Source: Symsagittifera roscoffensis
Lineage: Eukaryota; Xenacoelomorpha; Acoela; Convolutidae
DNA: 64,000 nucleotides
Assembly (NCBI RefSeq): GCF_963678635.1
Contig: NC_087071.1
Location: 7,021,624-7,085,623, forward strand
Reading direction: 5' to 3'
Below are positions 1-9,516 of the stretch, one piece after another. The notes beneath the pieces are model-generated. The model was not told the origin of the DNA. It searched no databases and saw only the letters and a program-made list of their open reading frames with translations. How positions within the stretch are numbered: the stretch's first letter is position 1; every line of letters begins with the position of its first letter. Both the position numbers and the translations under genes were made by a program.

Positions 1-22
1 GAGCTTTTTTTTCTTTTTCTAA

Positions 23-96
23 GGATCCATGATATACTGACTAACACCTCGGAATTGAATCCAAAGGATCAGGGGTTCGATTCCCAACTGGAACCC
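23..96 (+). pseudogene. tRNA-Gln-like degenerate sequence
   Basis: The stretch reads like a decayed glutamine tRNA. It has a GGATCCA / TGGAACC acceptor pair with one mismatch, an AATTGAA anticodon loop giving TTG at the anticodon position, and a TTCGATT T-loop flanked by GGGG and CCC. The D-arm and the anticodon and T stems contain mismatches and about one extra base, so it is unlikely to be a working tRNA. It could be a tRNA pseudogene or the head of a tRNA-derived SINE. Confidence 0.35.
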
Positions 97-370
97 ATAA
101 TTATGCGTGTATAAAAGTATTTTGAACCTGGAAAGGAGCAAAAACATGGTCGTAAAGAAGGGAAAAGAGGTAGAGGGTAAAGCAGGATAGGAAGGGGAAA
201 TTAAAAAACCATCCAAACAAAAAAAATTATTTTTTCGTTAATAAGGCTTTCCAATTTTACTGTCTTAATCTACAGATGAAATACTTGGCCGCCAAAAATG
301 CTAGACTAGAAAAATCATCAGACAAAACTTGAAAAACAAAAAGAGGTTTTGATGAATAAAATGCACAACA

Positions 371-440
371 GGCTTCGGCACTCGAACCATACACTTATGT
401 TGTCATTGTCGGGTACGCTACCTTTATGCCAATCGGTGAA
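371..440 (-). repeat. tRNA-derived Pol III A/B-box head (SINE-like)
   Basis: On the minus strand an A-box-like TGGCATAAAGG (421-431) is followed by a B-box-like GGTTCGAGTGCC (377-388). This is roughly the spacing found inside tRNA genes. Part of the A-box side is repeated at 463-485. The tRNA fold is incomplete, so a tRNA-derived SINE head or pseudogene is more likely than a real tRNA. Confidence 0.4.
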
Positions 441-931
441 AATCAGTGAACACATACTTGTACGGTACACCTATGCCAATCAGTGGACATATATAAACCT
501 CCTAGGTTTTCATAAGTTCAACTAAACCAGTTTTACAGTAAAATCGAAAAAAAATCTTAAAAAAAATCCAATTTTTTGTAAGTGTAAGTACGACATGGAA
601 AAACACTTTCGGATAACTCAAATCAAGCAAAAAAATCACGCAAAGAATGTCGAACAACAAAAATCTCCCAAATTCAATGGAATTAATTTAAATGCACAAC
701 AAAAAACTGCAGAACTGGAGCTTCGCGTCAATTGAGAACATTCAAACTACTGAACTTCAGAAACTATGATATTGAGACCTTTTGTAAGACTGCTCAATTA
801 GACGGAGGCGGAGCAATGAGTAGAATATATAAATATCCCAATTTGATCAATATCACGTAACTCAATATTTTTATGTTGTGAGATTCTGATTTTATGACCG
901 AATATAAATTTTCTATACATGCATCATGTCT
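441..931. other. AT-rich flank, no gene seen
   Basis: The stretch is AT-rich with many A-runs and no open frame of useful length. The only structure noticed is a partial repeat of the tRNA-like A-box segment at its start. Confidence 0.5.
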
Positions 932-1234
932 TTATTCTGCCATTAGCCACAGATTAGCATGAACTATATATTCAATCTTAATAAAAAACTTGCCTGGACA
1001 TAATGGCTCTAAATTTCTATCCTCAGCAGCGCAAGTTTCTCCAGTTTTCAAAACACCATCCAGTTCTGTTTGGGGCATAGAATATTCAGCTTCAGTTACT
1101 CCAGAAGATATGCTCTCGTCTTTCATAAGTGGTCCCACCATTTCTTTTTTAGCCATGGAATGTTGCACTTCGGAAGATATTGGGACGCAACAAAAAAGCC
1201 AGAACGTAAAAATTGATAAGCTAGAAAATCGCAT
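932..1234 (-). CDS. Possible small secreted protein or first exon
   Basis: This 100-codon frame starts at an ATG with a purine at -3. It encodes a plausible signal peptide: an Arg near the start, a hydrophobic core rich in Leu, Phe, Ile and Cys, and a Ser-Ser cleavage region near residue 21. An acidic, polar stretch with a few cysteines follows. Near the 3' end the minus strand has AG/GCAAGT, which matches a GC-type splice donor. The real exon might therefore end there, with the last ~15 residues being intron. No homologue was recognised. A chance frame is the main alternative. Confidence 0.3.
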   Translation of the reverse strand: MRFSSLSIFTFWLFCCVPISSEVQHSMAKKEMVGPLMKDESISSGVTEAEYSMPQTELDGVLKTGETCAAEDRNLEPLCPGKFFIKIEYIVHANLWLMAE

Positions 1235-1244
1235 TTCGATTTGA

Positions 1245-2229
1245 AGAAATATTTCTTGCGCTGTAATTGAACAGTTGGTCAGCCTATTTAACTATGACAA
1301 AAGAAAAGTTATTTTAATGTGACAACAGATTGATTTTCAATACAACTGAAGTGTTTTTGCTGGTCGAAACTGATTATTTTGACAAAACTCGAACAACCAC
1401 ACGTAAATCAAACTATAAAATGAAGTTAAATGAAACTATTGTCACCTAACTGGTTTGTTTGTTATTGCCGTAGCACAAATTATAATTGAAGCAACTTCCG
1501 TGTAAATACGAAAACTGAGAAAATAATCATTTGGCATGAATTTATAAGATATTTCTCTCAATCGATATGTTCTCAAATATGATCGTTATTGCTACAATCA
1601 CTGCTTTTCAGCGATGCAATCAAGTTTCTATCAAAAACTTCGAAATATGGGAGACATTAAATTGATATTTATTGACCGATTATGAAAATCTGAGCCCATG
1701 TTATAAGTCCATTTGATATCGATAGCAGATAAATGATAAAAGCCCGATGTTCACGGGACATATAGTTTTCGAAATTGGCAAATATCTACTCATTATAACT
1801 GGATACTTGGTCACAATAATGGCCATGTACTTGTTTCTGAAATGAAACATCATTAAGCGTAAGCCTCAGGTTAAATGACGCAACAAACTTAATGTACCGA
1901 AACAAATGAACATGAGACCATTATTTTACCTGAAAAAATCTCAAAACAAGCGAAATACACTTCTAAGCAAATTTCGAAATCCGAAACAAACTCGTCATCG
2001 CCGACATATACATATTTTTTACGATGAATTTTAATTTAAAATTTAACAGATTAAATCATCGAACCGAGTAAAGATTAGCTAGATTACAACTTCGGTTCGG
2101 GCTGTAATTCATTTCGGAGAATTGGATTTTTGCGTATTTCAGCCCTACTAGCGTTTAACGCACCTTCGACAGCTCATGAAAAACCGCATATATTGGAAAC
2201 AACATCTGCAAACTTTTAGTGTACTCTGA
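1245..2229. other. AT-rich intergenic DNA
   Basis: No coding frame, RNA gene or repeat was recognised in this AT-rich stretch. It ends where the diverged ~165-bp repeat array begins. Confidence 0.5.
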
Positions 2230-3260
2230 CTGCACCGAATGACAGGGTTGGTAATTTCGATCTTTTAAATTTCTTTAATTCCCATTTTAAAAGCGTCATC
2301 TCGAAAACTTAATGGGCCTCTGGAGAAAATTGGAGGCCAGATTTGCAACAACTGATCGCCCCTGAGAGCACCCTACTATAGGGTTAGGAATCGAAAATTT
2401 TGTGAATTTTTTTAAACCTAAGTTTCCCGAAAAAAAATTTTTTAAAAAAACGTCTTATTGTGGAAAGTAAAAGGATTTGAGCATTCATATTAAGAGGCAA
2501 GATTTCAGACGCCTGGGTGTACGCTCACAATAAAGTTGTATCTTCATCAAGTTAGTAGTTTCAAATTTTTTGAATTTCCTTTTAGATAAGTTCTTCGCAT
2601 GTGGTAAGATTTGCATTTCTTTATAGTACCCAGACAACACCGAACAATTATTTTAAACTTTCTGAAGTTTTCTGAAAAGTTTTGAAAAATCACAAAAAAC
2701 GTCATATCTCGAAAACTACAAAGAATTGAGCAGTCATAGTTGGAGGCAATATTCGCAATCTTTGAGACTATTCTGACAGGACCTGACTACAGGGTTGGGA
2801 ATTTCAGATTTTTAAAAACTAATAATAATTTAAGTTTTCTGAAAACTTTTCAAAAAAACACAAAAAACATCATATCTCGAAAACTACAAAGAATTGAGCA
2901 GTCATATTTGGAGGCAAGACTCACAATCTTTGAGAATACTCTGACAGGACCCGACTACAGGGTTGGGAGTTTCAGATTTTGCGGGAAAAAAATTAATATA
3001 AGTTTTGTGAAAATTTTCTGAAAAAATCACAAAAAACGTCATATCTCGATAACTACAAGGATTTGAAGTCATATTTGGATACAAGATTTGTAACTCCTTA
3101 GAGTACTCTGACAGCACCCAACTAAAGGGTTGGGAACTTCAAATTTTGTAAAATTTTTTGTTATTTGAAACTTTTGAAAAAATCTCAAAAATCGTCTTTA
3201 TCTCGTTAACTAAAATGATTCGGGCATTCAAAATTGGAGACCAAATTCGCAACCTCTATT
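2230..3260 (+). repeat. Diverged ~160-170 bp tandem repeat (satellite)
   Basis: About six diverged copies follow one another. Each has an anchor like CGTCATATCTCGAAAACTAC, then GGAGGCAAGATTCGCAA, then GACTACAGGGTTGGGAATTTC. The clearest anchors are at about 2700, 2868 and 3038, with older copies at about 2293, 2450 and 3194. The two frames that look open here (2740-3021 plus, 2902-3117 minus) simply follow the repeat and are unlikely to be genes. Confidence 0.7.
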
Positions 3261-5015
3261 TCGATATTGGGCTGCTTAATTTAAACTCGGTGAAATAACC
3301 ACTAACAACAAATAAGAAAATCGAAAAAAATTCTTAACCATTGCAGTATACGATATAGCTTAAACATGCAAAAATAATACGTTGAAAAAGCTTAAACATG
3401 GCGAGATAGTGAAGCCCGCATTTAAATATATAATAGACTATCAACTTTCAGCAAAAAATGCGCTAGTTCGGCTATTGCGTCTGACTTATTTTACGGTAAA
3501 GAGCCATAAAACTCAATGCAACTACATTTATAAAGTTACATCTTGCAAATCATCAGGATAAAATAACCTACAACATTCAAAAGCTTCACAAACAGCCAGG
3601 TTGCAATACGAACAAGATTGCTCGTATCAGGTCTCCAGTGTGTTGTTCGCTATGATTTTCCACGGGGTGTATGCAGCCATTTTTGCGGACCAAGTTTCAG
3701 GGTAATGATTTAGCCGCCAATGCATCTTGTTAGTTTTCATAGCTTAGTCATAAAAAAAAAGTTTTCATAGCTTAGTCAAATTGCTCCCAACTAGAAGTAC
3801 TCAAAAACAATTTATGTACAATTCCTAGGATAACACTACGCTTGTACTGGGTTGATGCGCAGCTCCTACAGTTCAATTTAGCCCAGTATCTGTTAATTTT
3901 GATACCAATTGCAGGTTACCCTCTTATCTTGCTATACATTTTGTTCAAATCCAGGAACGGCATTAAACTTGTCTCTAATTGAAAACTTCGGACCCACTGA
4001 CAGCATTTTTAGTTTATTAAGAAGTTAAATATCTTTTAATCTACTACTACTACTACTACTACTAGTCGAACTGAATAAAACTAATTTTTAAACATGTAAA
4101 TAGATGATAGGCTATCGGACAATATTAAACGCATGTTTAGGTTGTTTCTCCAAAAAGCCTCTTTCCAAAGTCCATTTTGGTCAACATTTCCTGTCAATTT
4201 CAATGAAACTTTTGCATAGACCAAGAGCTACCATCTATGAAAATATCAACCTTTGGTTTAAATGACCTGACAATGTGATTAGGGTCTGAAAATCCCATAT
4301 TGCTTCACCTGCAGTTTTGCATCGTAATTGCCATGGAATTACGCTGCAAAATTGCTATGGAATTACAACACGTGTTTCAACCGCTCTTTCATTACAAGGA
4401 AGACTTTCAGCTTTTCAATAAAACCAATTTTAGTAGAGATCGGTCCCAAGTCAGAACCAAGAAATAGGATATGAGCTTCACATTTGCCAGCAACAGGGTT
4501 CAAGGTATCGCGCAGAGCAAAGGGACGCAGGCCTCCGTTTTACTTGTTGAACGCGCTCAGATTTGCTCCAGCGAATTAGGGTGTAACTCTGTCTGGGACT
4601 TTATAGGAAAGAAGTAGGTTAACAAACTCAGTAAGCGCAGATTTCAGTTTCAAGGCGCAGATTTCAGATCAAGTTTATCACTTAAGCAGTCTTTCTCATG
4701 CTGGGCCGCAGACAAGTGGCACCTCATGCAGCTTCCGGCGCAACACTCATGGCGGCCCTGTAGACGTCATCTTCATTAATAGCTACGTTAACCTCAGCAT
4801 TTTGCGGACATAATCTACTCTACATTTGTAATTTCGGGTGCTTCATTTAGTTTATCCAGTATTGTTGAAAACTAAATTAGAAAAGGGGCCCTTCTGTTTA
4901 GTTACGGTGAGTGCACAAGCTGGATATGGCCATAGCAGCGTTATAAAGATGCATATATATCAGCAAACTGTATCATTTTATCAATGAAGTCATATATCAG
5001 CATTAAATGCATCGT
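3261..5015. other. Intergenic DNA with weak exon-like patch
   Basis: No clear gene was found. There is a duplicated GTTTTCATAGCTTAGTCA near 3738-3775 and a CTA microsatellite at 4041-4064. On the minus strand around 4650-4766, a CTACAG acceptor-like site precedes a short Cys/His-rich frame with pattern CC-x3-C-x2-CH. It is too short and poorly supported to call a gene. Confidence 0.4.
4041..4064 (+). repeat. (CTA)n microsatellite
   Basis: Eight consecutive CTA triplets are visible. Confidence 0.9.
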
Positions 5016-5534
5016 CGTAATGTTTATTTAACGAACGAGGAACGATTAGTTTGAGCTAACAAGTAGATTTTTAAAAATTCGCTCGAAAAGAAAGACACGT
5101 TACAACGTCGAAATTTCGCGCCAACTGAAAATTGCAAAAAGAAAACAGAACACGATAATTCGTTGAGAAGAGCAATTAACGGAAATTGTGTGATACTGAT
5201 CGAGACTGGAAAAAAAAACAGTTTTACAAGACCATTCCGAGTTGTAACGATTAGGCCGCTACAATCGTTACAACCCAAATCCGGAAAATTATGAAGGGTG
5301 TTGGGACGGCGTGTCCAGCCTTCCTGAAAGAAATAAGAGCGTTATTTCCCCGGATTCCAGAATTCCGGAGGGGTCTCGGGTGGAGAACTCAAACTGTATT
5401 TTCTCAACTTCTCGTCATGTCCTGAATTAAAGTTTTATCAACTAAAATTGTTTTCAGACTATGAGAAGCTAGGAATTAAGGAAAAGGGTTGATCTATCTG
5501 CGATGGAGATGATGATTTTTATCTACTGAACGAA
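5016..5534 (+). repeat. Older LTR fragment flanking element 1
   Basis: The segment resembles the second half of the element 2 LTR (about 41640-42100), sharing a large hairpin, CCTTCC and TCCGGAGGGG motifs, CTTCTCGTCATGTCCTGA-like text and a final GATGATTTTTATCTACTGAAC. It stops exactly where the element 1 LTR starts. Element 1 therefore probably inserted into an older LTR of the same superfamily. The left limit is approximate. Confidence 0.6.
5241..5274 (+). other. 12-bp stem hairpin in LTR fragment
   Basis: GTTGTAACGATT and AATCGTTACAAC form a perfect 12-bp stem around a 10-base loop. The same position in the element 2 LTR (41799-41830) has a different sequence but also a perfect stem. Confidence 0.7.
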
Positions 5535-5754
5535 TGTGCCAGTCGGTCATGTCTGGAAGTTTGAACTTGAGAGACACGAAAATACGTAATTTCGGATTAG
5601 AATTTTAATTTTCAAAATTTCGAATGGAGCCTGTCATGCTCAGTTTTCTCGTACCAACTGTAAACACAAAGTGAAACATCAGAACGACCGAATTTACAAG
5701 TGCTGGAAAATACTCAGTAAAAACAGCAGAAAATTGCTATTCGCAATTTCCAGA

Positions 5755-5763
5755 TATAAAATA
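5755..5763 (+). promoter_or_regulatory. Candidate LTR TATA box
   Basis: TATAAAATA lies in the first third of the LTR and is preserved in the 3' copy at 28886-28894. Its position is suitable for a U3 promoter, but no start site can be mapped from sequence. Confidence 0.45.
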
Positions 5764-6100
5764 GGACACCAGTAGAGCTGTCTTATCCCGAAATAGGAGG
5801 AGAGATAATAAAAAGAAGAGAGAACAACTATTCGGAACAAACTAGAGTGAACCTTCAATGGAAAGGTGGACAGCTTGAGTGTCCCAATGGTTCATACAAA
5901 AACTCAAATTCTAGAGCCAGAACTTACTTCTGTTACCAAAACCGACCAGTATCAAATTTATTTGGTTATATTATCTGATTCTTGAGTTGCTTACCAATTT
6001 AATTACTCCCTGTACTCGAGTAAATCAACATGTGATTCCCCAATTTAATTTTCTCGAGTGTGTTTTATGATTGTTATGTTGAGATAAGGCGAGTTTTAGG

Positions 6101-6123
6101 TTGATCCATCTGAAATGGATCAA
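6101..6123 (+). promoter_or_regulatory. Conserved LTR stem-loop before poly(A) signal
   Basis: TTGATCCAT and ATGGATCAA pair perfectly around a CTGAA loop. The element 2 LTR has a related TCCATC-TTC-GATGGA stem at 42061-42075, and the old fragment has a similar one near 5491. The AATAAA at 6136 follows within 15 bases, so a role in R-region folding or 3' processing is plausible. Confidence 0.5.
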
Positions 6124-6135
6124 AGTTCTCTGTCC

Positions 6136-6141
6136 AATAAA
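6136..6141 (+). terminator. LTR AATAAA signal (5' copy)
   Basis: AATAAA follows the LTR hairpin in both LTR copies. In the 3' LTR it would direct cleavage of the element transcript; here it is the 5' copy. Confidence 0.5.
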
Positions 6142-6441
6142 AGGTAACTTAACGGATTGTTCTGACCCTGTTTTTAACAGCGTTCGCGTATTTTGGGTAT
6201 TTTGAGACCTAAGTATGGGGACGTTCTTAATTCTAGAGTGGGGGGGATATTTTGGTAGTAGCCTTTAAGCTGTAACGGGTTCTAGTCTCATGTCGCAAGC
6301 GAACCGAATTGGCTCCGACCGTTCTTGAGGTAGATAAACACAAGAGATAGTGTCCCTGACTCTTGAGCCAATGGTTATAGGGCCTATTTTTCTTAAGCCT
6401 CATGTGTGACCGCAGTAGACGAAAGTTACATACTGTTTTTA

Positions 6442-6458
6442 TGGCGCTCCTGGGTGTT
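6442..6458 (+). promoter_or_regulatory. Candidate primer-binding site
   Basis: TGGCGCTCCTGGGTGTT begins 11 bases after the 5' LTR. Its TGG start fits pairing with a tRNA CCA end. Element 3 has nearly the same sequence 12 bases after its LTR (45784-45800). The cognate tRNA was not identified, and the gap after the LTR is longer than in many elements. Confidence 0.5.
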
Positions 6459-6884
6459 TACAACATCAAGACCACGGAGTCGAACCCACTTGAGACAGCT
6501 TCGGGCTACATGCCCATTCTAGAGTACCGGTGGTACGGTTCGACAGGAACGTGCAAACCTTCCGGTTGTACCGTTATAGCTTTTTAAGAAAACTTGAGAA
6601 AACTTCCTGGTACGCTCTCCGAACGAGGCCTAGCTAACCGAGTAAGGGGGGTAACTAGGGAAACAAAAACAAGAAAAAAGTATAGAAAAAGGAACAAAAA
6701 ACATAAAACGAGAAAACAGTGACTTTGATACCGGATCATTTGGATCAAACCTTTATATTAATTAAATAGTATACCCATACTGTTTTATAGGCCGATCGTT
6801 TCGATCAATCTAGCAATTTAAACCAGTGACTTCAATATGGTGCCTGAGTGGGGGGCGTTGTTAAGGGTTTTCAGATAGATTGCA

Positions 6885-7090
6885 ACCTAGCCGGACCACT
6901 AGGAGACTTGACTGGAAGAGGTGACCAGTCGAGTGGTAAAGTGGTTCACAAGGATCGAACCGGACCACTAGGAGACTTGACTGGAAAGGGTGACCAGCCG
7001 AGTGGGAAAGTGGTTCACAAGGATCGAAACGGACCACTAGGAGTTTTGACGGGAAGAGGTGACCAGCCAAGTGGGAAAGTGGTGCTGCCG
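6885..7090 (+). repeat. Three ~63-bp tandem repeats in leader
   Basis: Three near-identical units each carry CCGGACCACTAGGAGACTTG-like text, a GGTGACCAG core and GTGGGAAAGTGGTTC. The unit is a multiple of three, so an open frame runs through it (6848-7177), but neither composition nor position argues for a gene. Confidence 0.8.
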
Positions 7091-7930
7091 TCAAGTGCGG
7101 AACAGAGACAACCAGCACAGGATCAACACAAGAGGACGCACAGAGGTGTTCTTAAGTTGGGCAACGGGTATCGTTAGAATCCACATTACATTATAGGAAA
7201 TAAGTGTAGAATTGGATAAGCGGAGTCCCATTATTTTGAGGAAGTTTTTGCACAAGCAGGCCTGGAAACAGGTCTACGGTTTTCTCTCGAGAGGTTTAGC
7301 ACCAGGCGCTTAAGGGATTTTAAGGCTTAAGAGGGGGGCTAAAGAGGGGGGAGGTTAGAAGGGGGCTGGTTAAGTTGGAGGTTAGCGGTTATAAATTATG
7401 AAAAAGGGGGACACATTAGAGTAACTAATTGTTCGGCATCGTCGACTTAGTTACATTAGATATTTACACGCGTTGGTTATAGGAAGCGGATATCCAAAAT
7501 TAGAATCAGGTTAAGGTAGGTACCCTGGTCGGATCGGTAGGGGGGGACGGACATAGACAGTTTTTGTGGTACCCCATAAGATCGCTAGCAGGGGGGAGGA
7601 AAACGCGTGGCAATCGCGTACCAGACATCAGTCAACCTTGAATTTCAGGAGAATTCACCCATCTGTTTTTGAAATTTTTTCCAGTTTAAATTTTTACGTT
7701 TTGGTGAAAATTTGTTGTTGGTATTTAACAAACAGGTGATCACAAGACACCTGCGGGGAAATTAGAGTTTGAAATAATCTGAAAGACTGGATTAGTATTT
7801 GGGTTTCGACCATTAAGATACGGATTTTGGGAAAATTTTTACTAGAGCTCAAGTGGTGGTAAAAGGTACAGTGGTTCAATAGTCCCTAAAACGAAGAAGA
7901 AGAGACCCGATATCCAGACACTCAGTGACG

Positions 7931-9237
7931 AGTCTTGGGACAGTACCGAAGAAGTCTTGGGACATTGCAGTCTGGGGACAGTCTTGGGGCAACACAGTCT
8001 TGGGATAGTCTTGGGACAGTGCAGCCTTGGGACAGTCTTGGACCAGAGCAGTCTTGGTACGAAACAGTCTTGGGACATTGGTCTTGGGACGTTGGTCTTG
8101 GGACAGTGGTCTTGGGACATTGGTCTTGGGCCATTGGTCTTGGGACAGTGGTCTTGGGACGTTGGTCTTGGGACAGTGGTCTTGGGACATTGGTCTTGGG
8201 CCATTGGTCTTGGGACAGTGGTCTTGGGACATTGGTCTTGGGCAATTGGTCTTGGGCCATTGGTCTTGGGACATTAGTCTTGGGACAGTGGTCTTCGGAC
8301 ATTGGCCTTGGGACATTGGTCTTGGGACAGTGGTCCTGGGACATTGGTCTTGGGACATTGGTCTTGGGCCATTGGTCTTGGGACATTGGTCTTGGGCCAT
8401 TGGTCTTGGGCCATTGGTCTTGGGACATTAGTCTTGGGACAGTGGTCTTCGGACATTGGTCTTGGGACATTGGTCTTGGGACAGTGGTCTTGGGACACTA
8501 GTCTTGGGACAGTGGTCTTGGGACTTTGGTCTTGGGCCATTGGTCTTGGGACATTAGTCTTGGGACAATAGTCTTGGGACGTTGGTCTTGGGCCATTGGT
8601 CTTGGAACATTAGTCTTGGGACACTAGTCTTGGGACGTTGGTCTTGGGACATTGGTCTTGGGACGTTGGTCTTGGGACATTGGTCTTGGGACAGTGGTCT
8701 TGGGACATTGGTCTTGGGCCATTGGTCTTGGGCCATTGGTCTTGGGACATTAGTCTTGGGACAGTGGTCTTGGGACATTGGTCTTGGGACATTGGTCTTG
8801 GGACAGTGGTCTTGGGATATTGGCCTTGGGACATTATGTCTTGGGACAGTGGTCTTGGGACAGTGGTCTTGGGACAGTGGTCTTGGGACATTGGTCTTGG
8901 GCCATTGGTCTTGGGACATTAGTCTTGGGACACTTGTCTTGGGACGTTGGTCTTGGACCATTGGTCTTGGGACAGTGGTCTTGGGACATCGGTCTTGGGC
9001 CATTGGTCTTGGGACATTAGTCTTGGGACAGTGGTCTTGGGACATTGGTCTTGGGCCATTGGTCTTGGGACATTAGTCTTGGGACAATAGTCTTGGGACG
9101 TTGGTCTTGGGCCAATGGTCTTGGAACATTAGTCTTGGGACACTAGTCTTGGGACGTTGGTCTTGGGACAATGGTCTTGGGACGTTGATCTTGGGACATT
9201 GGTCTTGGGACACTAGTCTGGGGATACTAACAGGAAG
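7931..9237 (+). repeat. 14-bp minisatellite array in element 1 leader
   Basis: The unit GGTCTTGGGACATT, with ACGTT, ACAGT and GCCATT variants, repeats about 85 times, with irregular copies at both ends. Because 14 is not a multiple of three, each reading frame cycles through the same 14-residue peptide, and few unit variants contain stops. Long frames therefore appear in most frames and are almost certainly not genes. The array sits between the PBS and gag, where elements 2 and 3 carry a different array. Confidence 0.95.
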
Positions 9238-9516
9238 TACTGGGACAACACTGAATAGTCTTGAGACGGTAGAGAGAAAGTCTTGGAACAGCATTAGGAA
9301 GGGGGTACTAAAAGAGTACTAAGTCAGGTTGAAGTAACCAATTGTAAAATCATATTCTCTATCCTATCCTAACATATAAAATTGTCAAGAGCTTAAGAAA
9401 AGTTGTTTTCAGCAAATCGTCGATTTATTTTTATAAAAATTTTTGTCAAAAGAGGTTTTAACTTTAGAGTAGACTTTTGTAGATAGTAATACTGTAAATA
9501 GTAACAATTGTAAATA

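Larger units (their letters stand above)
5535..6430 (+). repeat. 5' LTR of element 1
   Basis: This 896-bp sequence matches 28666-29563 almost throughout and has the canonical TG...CA ends. It contains a TATAAAATA candidate promoter, a 9-bp-stem hairpin, an AATAAA signal and a G-rich tract in U5. The first ~190 bases show roughly ten substitutions against the 3' copy, and later parts fewer. Confidence 0.9.

Noticed and set aside
4650-4766. Minus-strand Cys/His-rich exon-like patch
   Set aside because: The acceptor lacks a pyrimidine tract and only ~35 codons are open; it could be chance.
6402-6587. 61-codon frame at the LTR/leader boundary
   Set aside because: It crosses the LTR end and the primer-binding site, so it is very unlikely to be translated as a gene.
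7935-9230. Possible CRISPR array
   Set aside because: Units are contiguous 14-bp repeats with no unique spacers, inside an LTR element leader.
7842-9322. Many long overlapping frames on both strands
   Set aside because: All are produced by the 14-bp tandem repeat, whose unit lacks stops; they repeat one 14-residue peptide and carry no domain.
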